Assembly: GCA_948474755.1 (NCBI GenBank)
Contig: CAOLHI010000361.1
Coordinates: 1-64,000 of the forward strand
Source: Ctenosaura bakeri
Taxonomy: Eukaryota; Chordata; Lepidosauria; Squamata; Iguanidae
Direction of reading: 5' to 3'
DNA length: 64,000 bases
Made by a program: the position numbers and the translations under genes. Shown here in pieces: positions 1 through 11,755 of the stretch. The notes under the pieces were generated by a model. That model did not search any database. It was not told the origin of the DNA and saw nothing but the letters and a program-made list of their open reading frames with translations. The stretch's first letter is position 1. Each line of letters opens with the position of its first letter.

Positions 1-101
1 AAATGCTTCATGAGGCGCAAGAAGAGCTGAAGAACCTTCGAAATAAAACAATGCCAAATGCCATATCACGCCGTTACCATTCATTAGGCCTTTTCCCCAT
101 G
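1..101 (+). CDS. TRAK1: TRAK1 coding exon (window-truncated 5' end), end of the coiled-coil region
   Basis: This is the first visible exon of trafficking kinesin protein 1 (TRAK1, a Milton homologue), the adaptor that links kinesin-1 and dynein-dynactin to the Miro GTPases on mitochondria. The window opens inside the exon: two bases of a codon, then 33 codons starting MLHEAQEELKNLRNK and ending YHSLGLFPM. This matches the human protein as I know it, at the end of the HAP1_N-type coiled coil and the start of the Milton domain. The exon stops at 101 in phase 0, before the donor GTGAGAAG. The ORF is too short to stand alone; the call rests on the residue match and on the six following exons joining in frame. 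The rest of the gene lies left of the window. Confidence 0.95.
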
Positions 102-2426
102 GTGAGAAGTCTTGCCATAAGTCCTTTTTGGCAAATTCTTCTTCCTCTAACGTAACATAGATTAGCATAGAAATATAGATTCCACAAATATTATGGCAGG
201 TTGAAAAATTATTATTTATTTGAATCAATGATAATTTTTCACTCATCTTTTTTAGGAAAATCAAGATTAAAACAAAATTAAAACAACCAATACCCTTAAC
301 AATTTGGCAGACATTACTTATACAAATACAAGCTGCACAATTAATCATGGATCCATAACAGGGAAGGCAGTGTATGCTTTCAAAGATATTCCTAGAAAGG
401 GAGCAAGCAAAGGATAAACTAATTTCTTTCAACCCTGTAAAAATCACATTAATAATAATATATGTAATACAGTTTGCTGGCACACATACTTAGTACAGTT
501 TGCTTTTGTAATGCTGTTATATCTTTGTGTCGGAATAGGAGGTTAGAAATCATTGAAGTGAACTATTGGACATAGCTTCCTGCATTTTGTGACAAATGAT
601 AAACTCTTGGAAATAGTACAGCTTCCAACTCTCAGAGCTTATGGAGGAAAAAAAACCTTTAGGCAGCAGTTATAGAGCTCTAATAATTAATTTGGATAAA
701 ATCAGTTTCATCCAATGAGAGCATGAGAACAATTATTATGTGCTGACATATGTAAGAAAAAATATTTTTCAAAAAATTCTTCTAAGCAGTTCTTTAGGAG
801 TCCTGATCCACTGCATATAACCAATTAGAAGTGTCCTCCAAAAATAAATGTCTGAGCCACTTCAGAGCCAATCTTTGCTTTCTATCAAAATAGAATCAGC
901 ATCTGTGCCAAGTAGTGCTGATGGCACACATTTGGGTACACCAGTATTTCACTCAGGAAGATCTGACAGAGCCAATTCAAGAGGAGCATTCACCTGTAAA
1001 ATTTGTGCTTTTATTGCAAACCAAAGTTATGTCAGGGGTTAGCACAGAAAACCCAAAAAAGTGTTAGGGCAAAACTGTCTGTACCCCCACCCTTGGTAAA
1101 ATAAAATGTAACTGATACAAAATAGTTTTGGTACTTTCGAGTATGTTTAAAACAAAGTGCTTCTGAGTTAAGCAAGCAGAAGAAAATCAAAATAACACTG
1201 AAGTACATAATCCTCATTGCTTGCTCCGTCTAACATCCATTTGCCTTTTGTCATGCTTCAGGAGACCATAATCTTCATTTTATAATGATTGGTAATTAGG
1301 AGTTCTACATTTTTTAAAAATAAAAAAGATTATCTCAGACTTTCTTTAATTATTGATAAAAATACTCATTTGTAAAAAAGAAAAAAAAAAGTTTTGCTGT
1401 CTTAATACCTGCCAGCATAAGAGAATTCTGCTCATCAGCTATAGAACCAGAGGCTAGATTGTTTAAATATAACTTGAAGAGCTTCATGGTAAAGATAGAT
1501 TTGTGCCAACCCCACTGTTTTGTTGATATAAGGACTGATTATGTTCATTTTGAATCATAGCATATATTACTTGCAGTATTTGAATAAAAGAAGCAAGAAT
1601 ATATTATCAGATGATATTTAATATAATTTTTCTCTAAGTCTTTGTCTTAGGAAAGAATTTAATGTAGTTTTAAGATAAATGAAAGCTGCAAATAGTAATC
1701 TTCTGAAAGACCATCTACTCAACCAGATGAGATAAAAGTATAACAATAATCTACTGTACATCTTCCCTGCCTTGGTCTAACTTGTTACATACCAACAATA
1801 TCTTCAATTCAATATCTGAACTTAAAATTTATAGTTTAGGAATTGTGCTTATAGTTTACCAATAATAGAAGACTAATTGGCCTGTGGCTATGGAATTTGA
1901 CTTTGGTTCTTTCTTAGTGATAGAAACAATATTGCACTATTCCTTCTCATAGGCACCCAAGACATTCTTGTTCTGTGTAGACAGAACAGTCAGCATAAGC
2001 GCTCAGCATTATATATCAGCAATTGGGGTTTTAGGTGATATGAGATCATGTGAAAATGCTTGTTTTTAGCTGAGAGATCAAGATATCTAATTTCTTCAGT
2101 AGATATAGGGGGATAAAAAGCCAATGCACAAAGCACATTTCAAATGGAATATTTTTCTTTCTCAGACTTCTACAATAATATGATAGTAAATCATGCTCAA
2201 ACAGTCCCCAAGAGACCCAGTAATCATTGCCCAGAAAGTTGCTGAATCATTGTCTCGAGGCAGTTATAGCAGTTTTCCACTAGCACAAAGTGTGATAAGT
2301 CCTTCTGCATCTAATAGACTTTTAAAAATTAGAGAAGATCTATATCCAGGCATGACCTCATTATACACTACAAAAATAGATGTGTTAGTAACATGGTGTT
2401 GACATCTTTAAAAATTGTCTTAACAG
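102..2426 (+). other. TRAK1: TRAK1 intron, no other feature seen
   Basis: This is AT-rich intronic sequence between the GTGAGAAG donor and the TTGTCTTAACAG acceptor. It has an A-run near 1378-1391. I see no recognisable gene, RNA or classified repeat, and the short ORFs here have no coding character. Confidence 0.8.
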
Positions 2427-2503
2427 GATTCTTTGGCAGCTGAAATTGAAGGGTCAATGCGAAAAGAACTTCATCTGGATGATCCCGACTGCCCTGACTT
2501 AAC
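2427..2503 (+). CDS. TRAK1: TRAK1 coding exon, 26 residues
   Basis: This 77-base exon follows the acceptor TCTTAACAG and ends before the donor GTATGG. It continues the frame of the previous exon from phase 0 and leaves two bases (AC) that complete a Thr codon with the next exon. The peptide DSLAAEIEGSMRKELHLDD matches human TRAK1 just after LGLFPM. The stretch after it (PDCPDLT) is less conserved. It belongs to the Milton-type central region. Confidence 0.95.
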
Positions 2504-3261
2504 GTATGGCCAATGCATTATGAAATTTTTGATGTTTAAATAAGAAAAGCAAGCATTTAACATAAGCCTTAAGCTGAGTTCCCCCAAAATATATTACTCT
2601 TGATTTTGTCTTGGCAAGTAGTGGTTGACCATGATGCCTCACTGCTGCAGCATTTTTTCTGCTCAGTGTTTAGTGAGATTTTTCAAAACTTGTGGGGTTT
2701 GGGGGGAAATAGACATTGTGCTTATATGTTACCGTCACAGCAGTATGAAAGCAAGTGTACCAGAAGATTCCAATTTTATTCGATTGGAGGATTTCCTTGG
2801 CTATAAAACCACAACTGTCTTGCAGGATCAGAGAGATGCCACGTTCACTGTGGGATCATCAAAGTCAACTATCCCTTTCTTCTAGTGAGAGTACAGCTGA
2901 GGTGGGGGATGTAGGCCTGTGAGGCTAAGAAATAATGTTAGTTTCATCCTGGTTGTTACCTAGACCAAGAATCAAGTGAATAGGCTTATTGAGTTAGCTA
3001 ATGTAGATAATAGGAAGCACTTGCTCAGGAAAATTTTACCATTTTACAATCCCTCCCTTTTATCCAGAATGAAAATCAACTGTTAGCAATTTAATCAAGT
3101 CCTGTCCATTGATGATAATTGTAATGAATATGTATTCACACAGTCACACATGATCATTCTTTACAAAGGCTGCATTAACGATGAAATTGTTGAGAAGACT
3201 TAAGCATTTATCTCTTATGGACATAATTCTTGTTGTCACTAACTGTCTGTTTCTTTGTCAG
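2504..3261 (+). other. TRAK1: TRAK1 intron, no other feature seen
   Basis: This short intron of about 760 bases ends in the acceptor TTTCTTTGTCAG. I recognise nothing else in it. Confidence 0.8.
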
Positions 3262-3498
3262 CCATCACAAGAGGGTCTTTGATACAGTACGAAGTGTCAA
3301 TCAGGTGGTAAAACAGAGATCACTAACTCCATCTCCAATGAACATCCCAGGATCAAATCAGTCTTCAGCAATGAACTCAGTCATTTCTAGCTGTGTCAGC
3401 ACACCACGGTCCAGCTTCTATGGAGGAGATATCTCCAGTATTGTGATAGACAACAAAACTAATAGTATCATCCTAGAAACTGAATCTACTGACTCCGG
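3262..3498 (+). CDS. TRAK1: TRAK1 coding exon, Milton domain
   Basis: This 237-base exon runs from acceptor TTTGTCAG to donor GTCAGTAA, entering and leaving with split codons (ACC Thr in, GGA Gly out). It reads HHKRVFDTVRSVNQVVKQ, then a Ser/Thr/Pro-rich part with RSLTPSPMNIPGSNQ and STPRSSFYGGD, and ends NKTNSIILETESTDSG. These blocks are near-identical to human TRAK1 in the Milton (TRAK) domain, the region linked in mammals to binding of OGT and Miro. The SP and TP motifs are possible phosphorylation sites, which is inference. Confidence 0.96.
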
Positions 3499-4941
3499 GT
3501 CAGTAATATATAGTTAAAATTTAAATGCATCTCTAGTGTAATTTCATCTCTTTGGTGTCTTATATCTTTAGTGATGTGTTGTGTACTAGCCTGGCATCAG
3601 GAGTTTGCATCTGCTGTATTTGAGACGCTTAGAAGAATCCTGGATTTAGCATACTGCTGTGTTCCATACTACTGTGAAATGCTAATAGTGTTTACTGGAT
3701 TTTCTAGAATTACTAGACACCTTAATAGTATAATCTATCATTCTTGGGTAATTCTGTTTTTCTGGTTCAATCAGATGATTTTGTTGCAGATGCCCTCTAA
3801 CATCTCTTAAAGTTACACTAATGACGAGCTTTGCTTTCCACTCCAGTAGTTGAATGCTAATTACTAACAACAGAGTATCCTTCTAGTGAGTCAGTAATCA
3901 AGTAACCAAATAATTCAAAATTATTTGAATCAGTTTGTGATCTTGGAATTCTAGATTTTTGTTCCCTGAATTAATTGTCTGTCATCCAGTTGCTGGTCTC
4001 ATTGCCACTTGTTAGCATCACCCTTGGGAATAGAATTTAGTTAGATAACTTACTTGTCAGAAGTTCGTGGTCCTCAAAATAATTTTCTGTGTAACAGAAA
4101 GTCTGACCTCCTTTTCTAAAAAAAGAAAATAAAGTTCTTTCTAGCTCTTTCTAGCTGCAGAGAAAAATGTGTGTACTGTCTGGTAATTGTTGCTGAATTG
4201 ATCTGATGCCCATGTGGAGTGAGAAAAATAAAGATCTGTTTGGTACCTTTGGGTAGAAGTAGCAATAGTCTGCCCTTCTCCCTCTTGGTGTGGAATGCAC
4301 TGCATTTCTTACAGACATCTGTATTTGTTAAATCAGCTCTGTGTTTTGCAAAAATCTCTACCAGGATTATATACCAATCTCTCCTAATTTGAATGGGGCA
4401 GATTATGGAGCCTGGATAACATGGGCCAGTCTTTTTCAAGGTGTTAGATACAGTAACAGTGAGGCATTTTGATAGACTTCCAGTCTGAGATTGGGGAATG
4501 TGTTGTCCAAGACTCTCTTGACTCTTCTCCTGACTCCCCCAAATTGAATTTTGAGGGACAAAGAAAGAAATGCATATTCCAGAAGTTCCCAGGAATAGCA
4601 GATCACCCCCATAAAGGAGTTGCAGAGGCCCTGATACTGTTTAACATAAAAGGATTCCAGTTATTTTTTTTCTTCCTCCATTGTTTAGTCATTTTTGGCA
4701 GTCTGTGTGGTCCCCTTAATCCTAAGATTAGGAAATTGCCTCCTAAATCCAGGGAGGTTGCCCACACCTATTTCAGTTGACAATCAGCTGTTTTGATGGT
4801 GAAGTGAAATATACATCCTGTGGAAAAGTAGAAACTTCATTTTTTGGTATAGTTCAAAACTGAATCTGTTTTCATTCCTCTCATTTTTCTTGTTGCCTGT
4901 GTGAAAATTATCAATTAAATTATGTTTGCTCTTCATTTTAG
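3499..4941 (+). other. TRAK1: TRAK1 intron, no other feature seen
   Basis: This intron lies between the Milton-domain exons and has pyrimidine-rich 3' sequence before the CTTCATTTTAG acceptor. No classified repeat or RNA gene was recognised. The ORFs at 4116-4439 (minus) and 4469-4780 (plus) look like chance frames. Confidence 0.75.
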
Positions 4942-5258
4942 AAATGATGACAAGAACAAAAAACCTGGAACTCCAGGAACACCTGGTTCCAGTGACCTAG
5001 AAACAGCCCTGCGAAGGCTGTCTCTTCGAAGAGAGAACTACCTGTCAGAGAGGAAGTTTTTTGAAGAAGAGCAAGAAAGAAAGCTGAGGGAGTTGGCTGA
5101 GAAGGGAGAATTCCATAGTGGCTCCATTACTCCAACAGAGAGTATCATGTCGTTGGGAACTCACTCCAGGTTTTCTGAATTTACTGGATATTCAGGAATG
5201 TCCATCAGCAGTCGCTCATACCTCCCAGAGAAGCTTCAGATTGTGAAGCCCTTAGAAG
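4942..5258 (+). CDS. TRAK1: TRAK1 coding exon, GTPGTPG and LRRLSLRREN block
   Basis: This 317-base exon runs from acceptor CATTTTAG to donor GTGATAAT. It encodes NDDKNKKPGTPGTPGSSD, then LETALRRLSLRRENYLSE, a Glu/Arg-rich helix-prone stretch (FFEEEQERKLRELAEKGE), TPTESIMSLGTHSRFSEF, and finishes SRSYLPEKLQIVKPLEG. All blocks match human TRAK1 closely. The open frame continues past the donor to 5407, but that tail has no coding character and the next exon (11301) restores the known protein, so the exon end is placed at the donor. It leaves one base of a split Gly codon. Confidence 0.96.
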
Positions 5259-7655
5259 GTGATAATAAAGGGCCTCGACCTTTATCTGTTCTCCTTGGTG
5301 ACTGTCTGTGGTCTCTCCTTCATCAACAAGAATCAGGAAACCTTTGCAACACATACTCCTTTTACTTTAGAGATAGCCACCCACGTTGCTTGTTTGAACT
5401 CTTCTGAAACTAAAGTTATTTGTTTTTGTTTTTTTGAGCAAGCAACTCCCAGAGTAAGGTTAAATTGTGCTATGTCTCTAATATATTTCAGGAGTATATT
5501 CATATAGTTCAGTAAATTCATTTGAATTCTCAAATTAATTCACACATTTATAGAACACTGCTAAAAGAGAGAAAAGGTAAAACTGTATTGGTATAGCAAA
5601 GAACAGTAGAGTCAAGTTATAATACATTAAGTTGGAACATGCGTTAGACAGTTGCAAAAATTTTTTGAACATCTATGCAAGCTGAAATATTTCATACATC
5701 ATGGTTTTGCCACTAGATATCTAGACAACAGTCTAGATACATGTATCTGAATTGTTCCACTGATTTCAAAGTTGCTGTTACAAACCAGTGCACAGCATTT
5801 TATGCCTTCAAGACAAGGATGTCCGTATTCTTGTCAATTTCCAAAGACACTGAAGATGTTTAAAGCACTTAAAAGCCGTAGTCTTTCACGCACAATGTTT
5901 CACTTTTGTGTTTGGTTTGCAGTCATAGGATTTCTAACTTTCAGCTCTGTCCATTGGCTGTTTTCCATTTTTTATTCCCTAAACTATTTTGAGTTGGTAC
6001 ATGATCCATGTAAGACATGCTTCATGTTTTTCTTCCTTATGGGGAAATGACTATCCTTTTATTTTGTGTGAAAGTGGCAACTACTATCAACTCAGATGAG
6101 TCAAGAAGTAATATCCTCTTCAGATTTCATAAAGTGCCTGTTCCAAATTCTGGAAATACTTTAGGGAAAGAATAGCAGATAACCAACTTTAATTTACCTA
6201 TTATTAGCATTGTAATTGGTTTCTGTCATTCCCTTATTTCTCTGCTTTCTTCTTCAATAAACTTCCACTCTCCTTCATATTCTCTGTCTCTCTTGCTTTT
6301 TCACTTTTCATTTATTCCTTTGTGTATTGACCCCCTTTTCTTCTGTCTATAACCTATTCATGTCACTGGCCACCTTCTTAGTTTAAAATATTTACCATGC
6401 ATTTCTTTTGAGGGCTGGAGAATTTTGAATCCAAATATTCTGTATAATTGCTGGTTGCTATAATACATTAAACTAACTGAATCCAAATATTCATACACAT
6501 ACACATACTGTAGAAGAAATCTCACTTGGGAGTAAATTGTTCTTGAAACTGAGAAACCATCTTGAAACAAAATATTTTACAGCAGATACAGATATGCCTT
6601 CTCCATCTCCATTCTTCCAGTTCTGAACTGTTGTACTTTACATAGTGTCATCAGTATTACTTTTCACTCTCTTAAAAAAATGCAAGTACAAGGAACTTTA
6701 GTGCTTGGTTAAATTGCTTCCAAAATATAGTTTAGGTGGCTGCACAATTTGCAGCCCAAAAATGATTCCCCTATTGCAGGTAAAAATTAGGGAAGCCTTC
6801 ATTACAGAATAGGAAACAGTATGACCACTACCTCTTTTTTTTAAATCAAACTCTACTGTAATCTTTTTTGTTTGGTTTAGCCTTCTTAATATCTTTTCTC
6901 ACTATTACCAGCTTCTAGAAATGTATGACCCTCCACATGTTGTTGGACTGCAGTTTCTCTCTTTTTTCACTATTTGGGTTGTTGACTAGGACTAATGGAA
7001 ACTGATGTCTTAACCACAGCTGAAGGATCACATATTTCCAAAACTATTCTAAGAGAATGGTAGAACCATATAGAGAAGAAGTGATTTGTTTCTAGTTTTA
7101 TAATACACCTTTGTTAGTTAAACTGTTTAGCAGTGGCGTAGTTACTGAGTCAGGAGAAAGACATCTGTTCAAGAGCCACAGAATATATGTTCAAATGTTC
7201 ATTTGCCATTGGGTAGTTTTAAACACTTTTTATACACATACCCTGATACTCAGTTGCCCTGTCATTGTACATGCAAAAACATAGACACCTAGAGTTTCCA
7301 TACATATCATATGTTTGTACTAATGTACTAGTACAGAGAATGTACTAATTTCCTTTACCATTGTCTCACTCCCATCCTGATGGGTAGTTACTGTTGCTGA
7401 CACATCCCCACCACAAAAATAAACTTAGGACACACAGTTTAATGAGATAACATATTTGGAAGCTCTGGGTTCTGGTTGGTTATCCAGAATCATTCTTGAA
7501 TAGATATGTATCAGTTAAACTCTTATTTATGCCCCTAAAAAGTTAGGCCTAATTAAGTTACTTCCTTTAGAAAAAATGTTGCAAAGATCTTACATGGAAA
7601 TATTCAGATATCGGCATATTTTACAGCTGGAGGGAACTTAGTACCTCTACCTGTT

Positions 7656-8240
7656 ATTTGTTTGTTTGTTTGTTTGTTTGTTTATATCCTGGCTTTCTCC
7701 CAATGTGGGATCCAAGGTGGTATACAGCCTTTAAAAAAATACGAGTAAGAAAGCTTTCAGTATAAAAGTTAAAAAATATTAGTTAAAAATGCAGGTTAAA
7801 ATTAGTTTTTAAAGCACATGCAGGTTGAAAGCAGTTTTTAAAGCACATATAAAAACATAATAAAAACAGGAATACCCTCCACCCCATTAAAAGCTCATCG
7901 TATTAATACCACATCGTATTAAAAGCCGAAAGCCTCCTTAAATTAAAAAAAACTTTACCTGGCAGCAGAAAGACAGCAGGGAGGGGTTCAACTGGACCTT
8001 TCATGGAAAGGAGTTCCACAACCTGGGAGCAACCAGAAAGTAGGGTTTCCCCGGTGTCTTCACACGTTTTGCCCGTGTTGGTGATGGAACTGAAAGAAAG
8101 CCTTCCTATGCAGATCTTAGAGCTTGAGCAGGCCCATGTAGGGAGGAAGAGTGTTTCAAATAGTCTGGACCCAGGTCATGTGCTGCAGCTTTCATCAGCT
8201 CCAGTCAATAAAGGAATCAGTAAGAAGGGGCCCTGTTGGA
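7656..8240 (-). repeat. L2/CR1-like LINE fragment with (TTTG)n edge
   Basis: A (TTTG)n tract (about 7656-7683) is followed by TATATCCTGGCTTTCTCCCA, which I recognise as the reverse complement of the gggatataaat 3' tail of common reptile LINE-derived repeats. The following sequence has the usual phrases of such elements, including GAAAGGAGTTCCACAACCTG. It is degraded and non-coding. The family name is from memory and was not searched. Confidence 0.5.
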
Positions 8241-10211
8241 CAATGCCGAAACACGATGCAGTCATTTCAGTGTATCCGGTCCATTGTCTTATTATGAGCT
8301 TATAGGCTGGATCAGAAAATGAAAAAGAGCAAAGAATAAAAGGAAGGCATGACATTCCAATTACATTCAAATAGCTTTAAAAACCCATATAATTTATAAT
8401 ATTTAAAATATATTGAATGGGATGTACAACATAATATTTGAAGAGATCAAAGTAAATAAATAACCAAGAAATTATAATGCATAGTAACAGCAACAATAAT
8501 TCAGTCATTTCAATGCAGTGTTCAGAGATCCATAGCCACTTGCTGCCTTTCTGATGATAACTTCTCATGCCTTACTAACGATACTGAAGAAGTTGTTATT
8601 ATACGAAGCTAATTGTGAGTTGCCCTGATAGCCTTTTTGAAGGATTTGGGTGGACTCTCTTGTCCCTTTCCCTTTCTCCTGCTGTGTCTCATGCTTCCCC
8701 TCTGTTTCCCAAAACATCTCTTGTCCAGGTGATTTCTTGACACTTAATCACAGTAGGAGCAGAACATATAACCTGAAAGACTGGGGCACAGAATGTTACT
8801 GTGTTGGAAATGTTTGTACCAATAGAGAATATTCAGTTGTGTTTTAGAGGTACACAAATACATTTTGTTGCATTCTTTTATTTTTTATTTTTGTTGTATC
8901 CATACTGCATAGAGTCATCACAACTCTTGTATATACCTCACAGCACTTTTATGTACCTCTCTTTGGCAAATTGTTGGAGTTTATTTTGTTGACCTGCATT
9001 GTGTTTTTCTAATCCCATAATTTGCACCATGTTTGGTGCCTGTTAGTTGAAGATTACCTTTAATCTAGGTTTTAATCTAGGTTTTAATGCATTTGTCTGG
9101 AAGGTGGAGATGGGCTCAGTGCATTTGAAGAATCCCTTTCTTTATTACTCCTCCACAAAATGCTCTGTGCAGCATTTTGCACTTTGCACTTTAGCACTTT
9201 GTTTGATATGCCTTTTCTCAAAAAGTAACACTAGACTGTTTTCCACATATTTTGTAATTTTATATTATGTGGCCAAGGGCTTATGGAAGTCTGGAAGGAT
9301 TTTGAGGCATTTTGTGTTTCTTCTGAGTGACAGACATTCATGCTATATCTCCAAATGACTTTTGGAACTCTACAAAAGAATTTTGAAACACGCAGTCAGA
9401 TTTTAATCCTTGTGTTCATTCCTGGGAGAAAAGTGGGATATAAATTAAACAAATAATATAAATATAAATAAGTGAATAATCAATACTCCTACTTAGTGAG
9501 AAGAAAAATCCACACAAATGGGGTTATACCTGTCACCAGCAAGAAAGATGCAGGAGAGTCATTGAATAACCAGATGCTCATAGCCCCCTCCAAGTATCTT
9601 TGCTCAGAGCAGAACTTGTTCTTTAATTTCACTCTGATGTAGACATTGTTAATCTTAACACCTTCATTCTTTATCCTTTTTTTGTCCCTCTACTCTTTTC
9701 TTTTATAGGAGCCCTATGGCCTGGTAAAAATACTTCAGATCATTCCCCCATATAACTAACACACACACACACACAAGCACACACAGAGTTCTGCTGCCAC
9801 CAATTCACTTGGAGAAACTTTCCTGTGTTTCCCCTTTTCTTTCAGACTTAGGCGTCTACCAGCCTGACAGACAACTGAATTTTAAACCTACACAATAGTG
9901 TTCATTCTAGTAAAAGGCGTCACAACAATCTTTTTTCCTTGCTTCGTTAAACTGAAATGAGATAGGCCGATGTACCCAAATTGGACTTACTTCTGAATAA
10001 GCACATTTAGAAATGCACTCTGATTATGTCAAAGATATTCAATATTATACTACCTCAAAACACTCACACTTAGGATGCACCCTATGGCTTCTCCACTAAC
10101 ATTTTTCCACTGGAAATACCTTTATCTTTAGTGCTTTTTCCACTTGATCTCTTGTAGTCTTACCAGCTTTTTTCTTACTTGGTCAAATTCAATAGAGTCT
10201 ATAATACCATC

Positions 10212-10231
10212 TAATCCAATCCAATCCAATC
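10212..10231. repeat. short CCAAT-type pentamer repeat
   Basis: CCAAT-type pentamers are repeated about four times in the TRAK1 intron. Confidence 0.8.
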
Positions 10232-11300
10232 CCTTTTATGGGGTTGTCCTACTACTTTCTTTGAATTTAGAAATTACATCTGTCTTAGAACCTCAGTCTT
10301 GAGTGTGGAGTGCAATGCTCTTAAAGTGATTATTTTTCATTTGTGTTACATGTATTATCCTTTTTATGTATATACTGTATATTTTCTTACCAAAAATGTT
10401 TTCAGCCCAAGGATGAATTCACAGGTATAGTAAAAAGTACTTTATGTATTAGTAAGTTTTGTGTAAATAATAGTGTGCTTGGCAATCAAACAAGTAGAAT
10501 ACAAAATTACTATTTAGATATTTATAGAGCTGATGTAGTTTGTTCTGTTTTGTAGAACAGTTCTTTCTCTTAACTTCTAGTAATTAGTTCTAGGCTATGT
10601 TCATAGCATGTCTCCTTTCAGTTATTTTTCCTCAAAAAATTTAGAAATATAGAATCATAAAATTATAGTTAGGAAAGATCCAAGGGTGGTTAAGTATAAC
10701 TTACTCCTAGTGCAGAGATACACAGCAAAATCATTCCTGACAGGTAGCCCTCTAACCTCAGTTAAAAAACCTCCAAAAAACCTCCTTTCAAAGATGTCTT
10801 CTTGTCTAGATATATTTGATGTCCATATTTTCTGACCATTTGCCAATATGAACATGAGTATGATTTGTTGTATTAAATATCCATATTTGTTCTATTGTTC
10901 CATTGTGCCATTAGTTTTTATTCTAGGAGACTTTTAAGTTTTTAGGTCTACATGACTTTAAGTCCATGGAACTTGACGTTCTGGGTCTATAGGACTTGAA
11001 GTTTAAAAATACAAATAAAAACAAGATAATAAAATTTTAAAACAAATGTTCAGACTTAAGCCTTACAGCTGGCCTTTACCCTATTAAGAATATGAACAGC
11101 AACAGTTCATGCTTTTCATCTAGCCCGCTAGCATTTTTAATGAGTTTTATAAGTAACATTTTAATATCCAGATTCCTTATGGGGGGATTTTTTACTAAAC
11201 AGTTTAAACCCTGTTAGTGTTTGAAATGAATGATGGGATTTAAACAGCTTTGGAGGGAAATCTTCATTCTGACCATTGTTTTGGTTTTTTAACTGTCCAG

Positions 11301-11516
11301 GTTCTGCCACTTTGCACCACTGGCAGCAGCTTGCTCAACCTCACCTGGGAGGCATTCTTGACCCACGGCCTGGTGTTGTTACTAAGGGCTTCCGGACTCT
11401 GGACCTTGACCTGGATGAAGTATACTGCCTTAATGATTTTGAAGAAGATGAGTCAGGTGACATTACATACAAGGGCCTAGCTACCTCGACACCGATTCAG
11501 CACACCGAGACCTCAG
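11301..11516 (+). CDS. TRAK1: TRAK1 coding exon (spliced form)
   Basis: This exon begins after acceptor TAACTGTCCAG and completes a split Gly codon from the previous exon. It encodes SATLHHWQQLAQPHLGGILD, then PRPGVVTKGFRTLDLDLDEV, YCLNDFEEDESGD and LATSTPIQHTETS. These blocks match human TRAK1 almost residue for residue. In the long form the exon ends at 11516 before GTGAGAGG, leaving one base to join the exon at 19015. The same donor can also be read through (see 11301-11755). The domain lies C-terminal to the Milton region, within the segment reported to bind Miro in mammals. Confidence 0.95.
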
Positions 11517-11755
11517 GTGAGAGGTCCCAAGCACAAGTGACTGTTTCAGACACCGAGAATTACCCAAGTCGCTCTCAGGCTTTCCCAGAGGAGATGCAGG
11601 AACCCGCGACTGACGATGATGAGGGGTCTGGTGAGGGAACCTCATTAAGTCCAGCACAGCTGCCATGTTTGCAGGATGTTGATTATTGGGCCATTCTCAC
11701 ATCTCTTCAGAGCAGCATCCACAGGGTTGCTTCGTGTGTAGCTTCTGCACAATAG
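11301..11755 (+). CDS. TRAK1: TRAK1 alternative terminal exon (read-through, short isoform)
   Basis: The frame stays open through the 11517 splice donor for 79 further codons to TAG at 11753-11755. The extension reads GERSQAQVTVSDTENYPSRS, then an acidic patch (ATDDDEGSGEGTSLSP) and YWAILTSLQSSIHRVAS. From memory, the short human TRAK1 isoform ends in a closely similar tail with SPEEMQEP, GSGEGT and WAILTS motifs, so this looks like a conserved alternative 3' end made by not using the donor, rather than chance read-through. The product would lack the C-terminal third. A possible polyadenylation signal is the ATTAAA near 12544. Moderately sure. Confidence 0.75.

Larger units (their letters stand above)
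5259..11300 (+). other. TRAK1: TRAK1 intron with squamate repeats
   Basis: This 6.0-kb intron holds a degraded palindromic repeat near 6920-7000, a (TTTG)n run leading into an L2/CR1-like LINE fragment (7656-8240), a LINE-like tail near 9420-9470 with the motif gggatataaat, a short (CA)n at 9758-9774 and a CCAAT-type pentamer run at 10212-10231. No other gene was seen. Confidence 0.7.

Noticed and set aside
5259..5407. Open frame continuing the TRAK1 exon past its donor
   Set aside because: Unlike the 11517 extension it matches no TRAK1 isoform I recall and loses coding character at once after the donor.
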